Assembly (NCBI RefSeq): GCF_026625725.1
Contig: NZ_CP113060.1
Location: 3,416,001-3,480,000, forward strand
Direction of reading: 5' to 3'
Length of the DNA: 64,000 bases
DNA from: Pseudomonas sp. SL4(2022)
GTDB lineage: Bacteria > Pseudomonadota > Gammaproteobacteria > Pseudomonadales > Pseudomonadaceae
The first letter of the stretch is position 1; every line of letters starts with the position of its first letter. Below are positions 58,605 to 64,000 of the stretch, one piece after another. The notes below the pieces were generated by a model that was not told the DNA's origin, made no database searches, and was given only the letters and a program-made list of their open reading frames with translations. The position numbers and the translations under genes are program-made.

Positions 58605-58844
58605 GCTCGGATGTACGCATAATTTGAAGCACCGCATTCCTGCTTGTAACGCGCTACGCGAAATTACTGGCGAAACGCGATAAATCCAATGTTTCGATGT
58701 TGCTGGCGAACCGCAATTTCAATGTGCCCCGATTGTGGCGGCGATGGTTCAGTAAACACAAATTTTGAAGTTGTGTGAAGCCTAAAGCAGTGGAGCGGGG
58801 CAGCGGTTTGACGCGGTGCAAAAAACAAACTTTCAAAGTGAATT
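58605..58844 (-). mobile_element. ORF-less cassette NC1, copy 11 (altered end)
   Basis: NC1 up to about 58796, then a different end (gggcagcggtttgacgcgg ... caaagtgaattgtctaac) in place of the usual aagcgattggctaac. Possibly a recombinant with another cassette. Confidence 0.72.
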
Positions 58845-58920
58845 GTCTAACGTTAAGTTAAGAGGCGGGCTTTAGCCCGTCCTAGTGAGCGAAGCGAACG
58901 ACTTGAACTTGTAGTTAGAC
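58845..58920 (-). repeat. attC site, type C (NC2)
   Basis: Cores gtctaac / gttagac; gttaagttaaga arm. Confidence 0.9.
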
Positions 58921-59230
58921 GCGGTGGCAAGTCGGACATTGATTTTGTAAGCGACGAAAACTTTACCTTAAGTCGAACCAAAATAGTGGGCAACGAACGT
59001 GCTGACGTTTGCCGATAAAGCAAAATCTTGCAAGCAAAGCGTTGTGCGCCGATGAAGGGACGCGAGTGCCGACCCAAAAGAGAACGGATGTCAGTCATTT
59101 TGCGAGCCGAAGAGGAGGGGATTCAGTTCGTTTTGCAAAATGAAAGTATATGACTGGATACTGCGATTGTGAGACTTTGACATGATTTTGATGCTTCCTT
59201 GCATATTAATACCGCCAAATTTATAGCCGC
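58921..59230 (-). mobile_element. ORF-less cassette NC2, copy 3
   Basis: Third copy; small differences such as gacccaaaag for gaccaaaaag. Confidence 0.75.
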
Positions 59231-59307
59231 TTCTAACGATTAAGCTAAGGGGCGGGCTTTAGCCCGTCCCAGCGAACGAAGTGAGCGATTTGAGCGTCTT
59301 GTTAGGC
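59231..59307 (-). repeat. attC site, type B
   Basis: Cores ttctaac / gttaggc; arm cagcgaacgaagtgagcg. Confidence 0.9.
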
Positions 59308-59315
59308 ATGATAAC

Positions 59316-59786
59316 TTAGTACTGTAAAAGCTCATCATTAACACAGTCATTCAGAACGCCCGATATTTTTTTGCCGATTATTTTTAATACTTCTGATATC
59401 TCATTGTTCTTGGGGTCAACGGTATCGCCAAAGGCAAAGACGATCATCTCCTGGCCTGTAAGAGTGATTTGGTCTGGGGCTGTTGATTGAATGGCAAGCC
59501 TTGCATCACAACGCGACAGCTTACGATATAACTCGTCATTTTCGCTTAGACCTGCCCACTCAGCGAATTCTCTATTTTCTTCTGGCACCCACTCTGGATC
59601 GTTTTCGATTTGAATTATAAAAGGGATGGGTGTTAGAACCATTAGCTGCGGTACAACTACACCGAAGCCACTCCATTCGGTGGAAATAGTCTTCCAATTC
59701 GTATTGCTTTCAACCTGCTCAGCAATTGATTGTAGTTCTACGTGAGCTTCACTGGATTCGTAGCAAATGTGAGCTGAAGAAATCAT
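59316..59786 (-). CDS. Cassette protein of unknown function
   Basis: 156 residues, ATG start, acidic, soluble. WSGFGVVVPQLMVLTPIPFIIQIENDPEWVPEENREFAEW, KLSRCDARLAIQS; no recognised motif. Confidence 0.5.
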   Translation of the reverse strand: MISSAHICYESSEAHVELQSIAEQVESNTNWKTISTEWSGFGVVVPQLMVLTPIPFIIQIENDPEWVPEENREFAEWAGLSENDELYRKLSRCDARLAIQSTAPDQITLTGQEMIVFAFGDTVDPKNNEISEVLKIIGKKISGVLNDCVNDELLQY

Positions 59787-59795
59787 TCGAAGAAT

Positions 59796-59871
59796 GCCTA
59801 ACGTTTGGTTAAGGGGCGGGCTTTAGCCCGTCCCAGCGAGCACAGCGAGCGATTTGAACCAATTGTTAGGT
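59796..59871 (-). repeat. attC site, type A with NC1-like arm
   Basis: Cores gcctaac / gttaggt; arm cagcgagcacagcgagcg. Confidence 0.92.
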
Positions 59872-60219
59872 TTTATTATGGCTGCGTGCACTTTCTAAGA
59901 ATTTCAAAAAGGCTAGTCGATGCTTACATTTTTCGCAGTACAAGTCACGAACGGTTTCATGAGCCTCAATCTTTTTTATGAGCTTTAATGGATAGTCTGT
60001 TGAAGCATTGTCAGGTAGCCCAAAGTACCTAGGAAAGTAAGAGCCGAAGTCTGAATCGCAAAAATCACAAAGCGCTATTTCGGTAGCCCATAACTCAAAT
60101 AAATAGTATTCATGCTCTTCTTTTTTGAGATCTTCCAGTTCATTAGTTTCATGGCCGCAGTCATAGCATGGTGCTACTTCAATTTCTTGGAGAGGTCCGG
60201 TACATATTGGACACTTCAT
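59866..60219 (-). CDS. Cassette protein with zinc-ribbon Cys pairs
   Basis: 117 residues, ATG start. CPIC-x12-CYDC at the N-terminus, CDFC in the middle, CEKC near the C-terminus: two probable zinc-ribbon sites. Such short multi-CxxC proteins may bind nucleic acid or protein; function unknown. Confidence 0.65.
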   Translation of the reverse strand: MKCPICTGPLQEIEVAPCYDCGHETNELEDLKKEEHEYYLFELWATEIALCDFCDSDFGSYFPRYFGLPDNASTDYPLKLIKKIEAHETVRDLYCEKCKHRLAFLKFLESARSHNKT

Positions 60220-60226
60220 ATGTATT

Positions 60227-60303
60227 ACCTAACGTTTGGTTAAGGGGCCGGCTTTAGCCGGTCCCGAGTGAGCGAAGCGAGCGACTTGAACCAGTAGTTA
60301 GAA
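60227..60303 (-). repeat. attC site, type A, ccgg centre
   Basis: Cores acctaac / gttagaa. Confidence 0.9.
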
Positions 60304-60672
60304 GCTGACGCCTCGCACAATTTTCCTGATTTTATGTTCGCGTATTGATAAGAATAGTGCAGCTAGAAATCCTGGAAGGGCAAATAGAAAACCGGACCAG
60401 AACCATGCAGCTAAGGCACCGATGATACAGGTGGAATAAATGATACGTGCTTCGCGAAGACTGATGAGTTCGGAGATATCCTGCTTTTCTGTTGAAAGGC
60501 ACTTGACTACAAAATAGCTGGCAGGAATGCAGAGAAGTGCAATGAATAAAGAGTTTTCAATGCTTCTCGATATGACGCCTGATAAAGCCCAAATATCTAA
60601 TGGCATGACTAAAGATAGCAGGCTGTAACCAACGAATTTGGGGCGAGCGATCATGGGATTCTCGGATTCCAT
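60298..60672 (-). CDS. Cassette membrane protein
   Basis: 124 residues from ATG at 60672; M7 (MIARPKFVG) is an alternative. Four hydrophobic segments including SLLSLVMPLDIWAL, LFIALLCIPASYFVV, IYSTCIIGALAAWFWSGFLFALPGFLAALFL. C-terminal basic tail SIREHKIRKIVRG. Function unknown. Confidence 0.6.
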   Translation of the reverse strand: MESENPMIARPKFVGYSLLSLVMPLDIWALSGVISRSIENSLFIALLCIPASYFVVKCLSTEKQDISELISLREARIIYSTCIIGALAAWFWSGFLFALPGFLAALFLSIREHKIRKIVRGVSF

Positions 60673-60680
60673 GCGACGGC

Positions 60681-60756
60681 TTCTAACGTTTGGTTAAGGG
60701 GCGGGCTTTAGCCCGTCCCAGTGAGCGAAGCGAACGATTTGAACCTATTGTTAGAC
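60681..60756 (-). repeat. attC site, type A
   Basis: Cores ttctaac / gttagac. Confidence 0.92.
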
Positions 60757-61113
60757 ACCATACTCGCTGTAAGCAGGGCTTGCGTAATAGGAAACCCAGC
60801 CGGAAATGTAAGGCAACAGCGCTATAAATAGGAAGGCCAAAAATAATAGCGCACCTCGCCAGCCTCGCGTATGGATGAGATACGCAGGCAATACAATGGG
60901 CCAGAGGAAGAAAATAAAAGCGCCGAACTCATAAGGACGATGGAAATTGTATTTCTTTGCGTCATCGAGGCACCACAACGCAACCATGAGGGCAAAAGAC
61001 CAAGCCATTAAATTTTCATACTCAGGCGCAGGGTCATAACCCAAGTAACCCATGATTGAGTAATGGGCTATCGAGATTACGACTACGATTGCGATATTGA
61101 TGGACTTACGCAT
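60751..61113 (-). CDS. Cassette membrane protein
   Basis: 120 residues, ATG start. TM segments at about 6-24, 33-47, 64-80 and 89-108; a conserved-looking YNFHRPYEFGAFIFFLWPIVLPAYLI region. Function unknown. Confidence 0.6.
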   Translation of the reverse strand: MRKSINIAIVVVISIAHYSIMGYLGYDPAPEYENLMAWSFALMVALWCLDDAKKYNFHRPYEFGAFIFFLWPIVLPAYLIHTRGWRGALLFLAFLFIALLPYISGWVSYYASPAYSEYGV

Positions 61114-61127
61114 AACTTCCTTGTTGT

Positions 61128-61203
61128 GTCTAACGTTTGGTTAAGGGGCGGGCTTTAGCCCGTCCCAGCGAGCGCAGCGAGCGATTTGAACCAATTGTTA
61201 GAC
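61128..61203 (-). repeat. attC site, NC1 subtype
   Basis: Cores gtctaac / gttagac; arm cagcgagcgcagcgagcg. Confidence 0.92.
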
Positions 61204-61443
61204 GCTCGGATGTACGCATAATTTGAAGCACCACATTCCTGCTTGTAACGCGTTGCGCGAAATCCCTGGCGAAACGCGATAAATCCAATGTTTCGATGTT
61301 GCTGGCGAACCGCAATTTAGACGTGCCCCGATGGTGGCGGCGATGGTTCAGTAAACACAAATTTTGAAACTGTGTGAAGCCTAAAGCAGTGGAGCGATAT
61401 TGCTGATGTACGCGATTAGAAACCAAACAAGCTGAAAGCGATT
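61204..61443 (-). mobile_element. ORF-less cassette NC1, copy 12
   Basis: Short form; closest to copies 5 and 10 from the left array. Confidence 0.8.
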
Positions 61444-61519
61444 GGCTAACGTTTGGTTAAGGGGCGGGCTTTAGCCCGTCCCAGTGAGCGAAGCGAACGA
61501 CTTGAAGCACTAGTTAGGG
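61444..61519 (-). repeat. attC site, type A
   Basis: Cores ggctaac / gttaggg; gaagcacta in place of gaaccacta. Confidence 0.88.
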
Positions 61520-61881
61520 CCTTTTGCGAGATGCTTTTGTAGTGCGCGATGCGCTTTGAATAGCGCAATAGTTAGTAAGCCACAGAATGCAATGTACAGT
61601 GCAGATAAAAATGCAAACTGCACAGGTTCATTTTCTATTGACGCTATAAATGCAGTGCTTGCTCCTCTTGGTTTGAAATATATTTCGCCTGAAATAATTT
61701 GGCTAAATAGGTGCTGTATGGCTACAGCGACGATTAGTGCGCCACTGGCCAGGAGTATGTAATTTCTGTAGTAGCCCGTCGGTCTTTTTGTTTGCGTAAG
61801 CTTAATTACAATAACTACTAACAGAAACGGTATTAGTAGTGCAATTGCCACAAAGACAATGAATATTATTGCGCTACCCAT
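61510..61881 (-). CDS. Cassette membrane protein, three TM segments
   Basis: 123 residues; AGGG of the cassette core is 6 nt before ATG. TM at about 4-27 (AIIFIVFVAIALLIPFLLVVIVI), 40-58 and 88-108. Stop within its attC core. Function unknown. Confidence 0.6.
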   Translation of the reverse strand: MGSAIIFIVFVAIALLIPFLLVVIVIKLTQTKRPTGYYRNYILLASGALIVAVAIQHLFSQIISGEIYFKPRGASTAFIASIENEPVQFAFLSALYIAFCGLLTIALFKAHRALQKHLAKGPN

Positions 61882-61887
61882 TATTGG

Positions 61888-61965
61888 CCCTAACGTTTGG
61901 TTAAGGGGCCGGCTTTAGCCGGTCCCGAGCGAGCGAAGCGAGTGGCCTTGAACCAATTGTTAGAG
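61888..61965 (-). repeat. attC site, type A, ccgg centre
   Basis: Cores ccctaac / gttagag; long arm cccgagcgagcgaagcgagtgg. Confidence 0.88.
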
Positions 61966-62337
61966 CGGTGCACGGCGATGGAAACCTAAATATAGCTCTT
62001 TGAGTGGATCAGGTAAGGCGTGCCAGTAGGGCGCTGCCTTCTCACCTGGAACCTGCCAGAACAAGTTCTCAGTGAATGAAACATCAATGCAGGTATGGAT
62101 TTCTTTTGTGCAGTTCTCAAGGTTATTGCTGATGAATATGAAAAGCGCTGCATGACTATTGGGATTTATGCCTTTGCACATCTCTGTATTGAGTGCATTA
62201 GCAAGGCTCTGAAACCAAGAATATGCAAGTTCAGGGTCTAATTCGTCCCAAAGCCGGACGTGCTCACGATCAGCTTTAGCTGTGATTTCAGGGAAATGTG
62301 ATCTGACCGAATTGTATAGGTTTAGGATTGCTTCCAT
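61960..62337 (-). CDS. Cassette protein of unknown function
   Basis: 125 residues, ATG start, soluble. LNLYNSVRSHFPEITAKADREHVRLWDELDPELAYSWF then helical repeats; layout reminiscent of small helical immunity-like families (DUF7674 type), not established. Confidence 0.5.
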   Translation of the reverse strand: MEAILNLYNSVRSHFPEITAKADREHVRLWDELDPELAYSWFQSLANALNTEMCKGINPNSHAALFIFISNNLENCTKEIHTCIDVSFTENLFWQVPGEKAAPYWHALPDPLKELYLGFHRRAPL

Positions 62338-62345
62338 GCTTTTAG

Positions 62346-62421
62346 CTCTAACGTTTGGTTAAGGGGCGGGCTTTAGCCCGTCCCAGCGAGCACAGCGAGC
62401 GATTTGAACCAATTGTTAGAC
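62346..62421 (-). repeat. attC site, NC1 subtype
   Basis: Cores ctctaac / gttagac; otherwise same as 9573-9648. Confidence 0.92.
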
Positions 62422-62660
62422 GCTCGGATGTACGCATAAATTGAAGCACCACATTCCTGCTTGTAACGCATTACGCGATAAACCTGCGAAGCGCGATAAA
62501 TCCAATGTTTCGATGTTGCTGGCGAACCGCAATTTAGACGTGCCCCGATGGTGGCGGCGATGGTTCAGTAAACACAAAAATTGAAACTGTGTGAAGCCTA
62601 AAGCATTGGAGCGATATTGCTGATGTACGCGATTAGAAACCAAACAAGCTGAAAGCGATT
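62422..62660 (-). mobile_element. ORF-less cassette NC1, copy 13
   Basis: Almost identical to copy 8 at 9649-9887 (cgaagcgcg versus cgaaacgcg), including its private deletion. Confidence 0.8.
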
Positions 62661-62736
62661 GGCTAACGTTTGGTTAAGGGGCGGGCTTTAGCCCGTCCCA
62701 GTGAGCGAAGCGAACGATTTGAACCACTTGTTAGGT
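62661..62736 (-). repeat. attC site, type A
   Basis: Cores ggctaac / gttaggt. Confidence 0.92.
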
Positions 62737-63051
62737 TTATTCGTCATCGAATATTAGCCATGAATGACAGATGGTTTCATGATTTTTTGCTATGAAGAAA
62801 ACTTCTAATTCTTTCGCGTCGAACACACGATGTAGCCAGTGTTCTGGAATAGGTCCGCGGACTACGTGGTACTCAAGCCCATACTTTACGAGCGGTTGTG
62901 ACTTAAGAATGTGAGAGTTCAAAAGGATACTCTCGCCTTGTTTTAAGTTCCAAAGTTTATTCAGATTTTCGCTGTCCGTGACTGTGTCTTCTGCAACAGT
63001 TATTAGTGCATTAGATAAAAGCTTTTTCTGAAGACGCGCACTTCTAGCCAT
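62737..63051 (-). CDS. Duplicated cassette protein, copy 2
   Basis: 104 residues; V5A and T29N relative to 57704-58018, apparently the only two base changes. Otherwise as described there. Confidence 0.6.
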   Translation of the reverse strand: MARSARLQKKLLSNALITVAEDTVTDSENLNKLWNLKQGESILLNSHILKSQPLVKYGLEYHVVRGPIPEHWLHRVFDAKELEVFFIAKNHETICHSWLIFDDE

Positions 63052-63057
63052 GAATGA

Positions 63058-63133
63058 ACCTAACGTTTGGTTAAGGGGCGGGCTTTAGCCCGTCCCAGTG
63101 AGCGAAGCGAACGGCTTGAACCACTAGTTAGGT
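63058..63133 (-). repeat. attC site, type A
   Basis: Cores acctaac / gttaggt. Confidence 0.92.
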
Positions 63134-63134
63134 T

Positions 63135-63566
63135 TCACTTGCACAAGTTGTCCCTCACCAGAGTTGCCGCAATTTGTTGAGCAGACCACTGGCGAGTAAC
63201 CCAGATGGTTAGTGCCGCGCCAGACGTGTGCCACCAAGTATTGTTGCCCATACGATGAGCAGCATTATAGGTGCTCGCAATTCTCCATGCGGCGCGTTCT
63301 CCTGGTGTCGTACGCATTGGATTGCCAAAGAGAAACTTACTCGCTACAGCCCACGGGTTGGTAGGTTTAACAGTGACAGGCAGCTTCTCGCTGCATTGGC
63401 TCCATACTTTATCAATGACCTCCTGACTGTAGTTCTCAGGATTTGCAGGGACTGGGCGGCCGTCAACTCTGTATATGCCGATGATATAAACAATTCCAGG
63501 GAATGCGGCAGCCAATAGAAAAGACACGAGCAGTATTGAAAGGATGACCCGGCGCAAGATAAGCAT
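63135..63566 (-). CDS. Cassette protein with N-terminal TM segment
   Basis: 143 residues, ATG start. VILSILLVSFLLAAAFPGIVYIIGI is a signal anchor. The soluble part contains ERAAWRIASTYNAAHRMGNNTWWHTSGAALTIWVTRQWSAQQI, a segment rich in Trp and His. Probably periplasmic; function unknown. Confidence 0.6.
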   Translation of the reverse strand: MLILRRVILSILLVSFLLAAAFPGIVYIIGIYRVDGRPVPANPENYSQEVIDKVWSQCSEKLPVTVKPTNPWAVASKFLFGNPMRTTPGERAAWRIASTYNAAHRMGNNTWWHTSGAALTIWVTRQWSAQQIAATLVRDNLCK

Positions 63567-63574
63567 GGGGTGAT

Positions 63575-63650
63575 ACCTAACGTTTGGTTAAGGGGCGGGC
63601 TTTAGCCCGTCCCAGTGAGCGAAGCGAACGATTTGAACCACTTGTTAGGA
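63575..63650 (-). repeat. attC site, type A
   Basis: Cores acctaac / gttagga. Confidence 0.92.
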
Positions 63651-63657
63651 AACGCTA

Positions 63658-64000
63658 TTAGAAGCCACAGTGCATTACTGTGCTGCATACAAATGTTTGA
63701 TTAATGGCAAGGCCGATAAATGTACTCACGGCAATGGCCGCGCCAACGTAAATTGGCTTGTTATTAGTCTTGCTTTTTAAATATAGCGCACCTGCTCCGG
63801 CCCCAATAGCGGCTCCAGGCAAGGAAAACAAATAGCCAAGCCATGTCAGAGATTCTGGGCCATTAGAAACATTCCATGAGTTGAATGCTGCAAGATACAA
63901 AGCTAAAACTAATGCTGCACCGGAGATAACAGCTGGACGTGAGTATATTATTGCAGGAATTAAGAATACCCCAGCTTGGGGTAGCCAGAAATAAATAAAA
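63658..64000 (-). CDS. Cassette membrane protein, 5' end outside window, paralogue of 12217
   Basis: The frame stays open to the window edge (FWLPQAGVFLIPAIIYSRPAV ... upstream of the internal TTG), so the gene is partial at its N-terminus. Multiple TM helices; shares the SLPGA.IG and C-terminal NQT.VC.TVM.CG motifs with the left-array protein at 12217-12678. Confidence 0.65.
   Translation of the reverse strand, partial: FIYFWLPQAGVFLIPAIIYSRPAVISGAALVLALYLAAFNSWNVSNGPESLTWLGYLFSLPGAAIGAGAGALYLKSKTNNKPIYVGAAIAVSTFIGLAINQTFVCSTVMHCGF

Overview
The window looks like a Pseudomonas chromosome from the P. alcaligenes / P. stutzeri / P. mendocina side of the genus. This rests on recognisable core genes (earP-efp, rhlB, aapJQMP, ldhA, gacS, pirRSA, cysM, rlmD, relA, mazG, purMN) and on synteny remembered from P. 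aeruginosa, where pirRSA also sits between gacS and cysM. It has three parts.

(1) Positions 1-14850 are a gene-cassette array of a chromosomal integron. I count 34 complete attC sites of about 75-78 bp. All cassettes read on the minus strand and each cassette's own attC lies at its lower-coordinate end. Most carry one small ORF, many predicted to be secreted, lipoprotein or membrane proteins. Others resemble immunity proteins (SUKH, DUF6881, YezG-like). Ten cassettes in this part belong to one ORF-less family, called NC1 here, and one to a second family, NC2. No integrase gene lies next to the proximal end of this array (about 14850).

(2) Positions 15180-53862 are GC-rich core genome. A tRNA-Ser 3' fragment and terminator come first. 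Then follow earP-efp; rhlB, a dipeptidase, a diguanylate cyclase, an acyl-CoA synthetase and an esterase; the aapJQMP amino-acid transporter behind a good sigma-54 promoter; ldhA and gacS; the iron locus pirRSA with two Fur boxes and a following esterase / PepSY / DUF3649 / DUF3325 group; cysM-rlmD-relA-mazG; purMN; and a PerM-like transporter.

(3) From 53864 the accessory DNA returns: the C-terminus of a phage-type tyrosine recombinase abutting perM, then a decayed IS110/IS1111-family transposase whose 3' end runs straight into a truncated attC, then a second cassette array (54688 to the window end) with 20 complete attC sites in the same orientation as the first. NC1 (three copies), NC2 (two copies) and a membrane-protein family are shared by both arrays, and one NC1 cassette is almost identical in both, so the arrays have a common origin. 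The window therefore shows a split, integrase-less (within view) integron in direct orientation on both sides of roughly 39 kb of core genes. The most unusual points are the 13-copy ORF-less NC1 family with its own attC subtype, the IS relic ending in an attC, cassette core sites that seem to double as Shine-Dalgarno sequences, and island-boundary relics at both inner edges.
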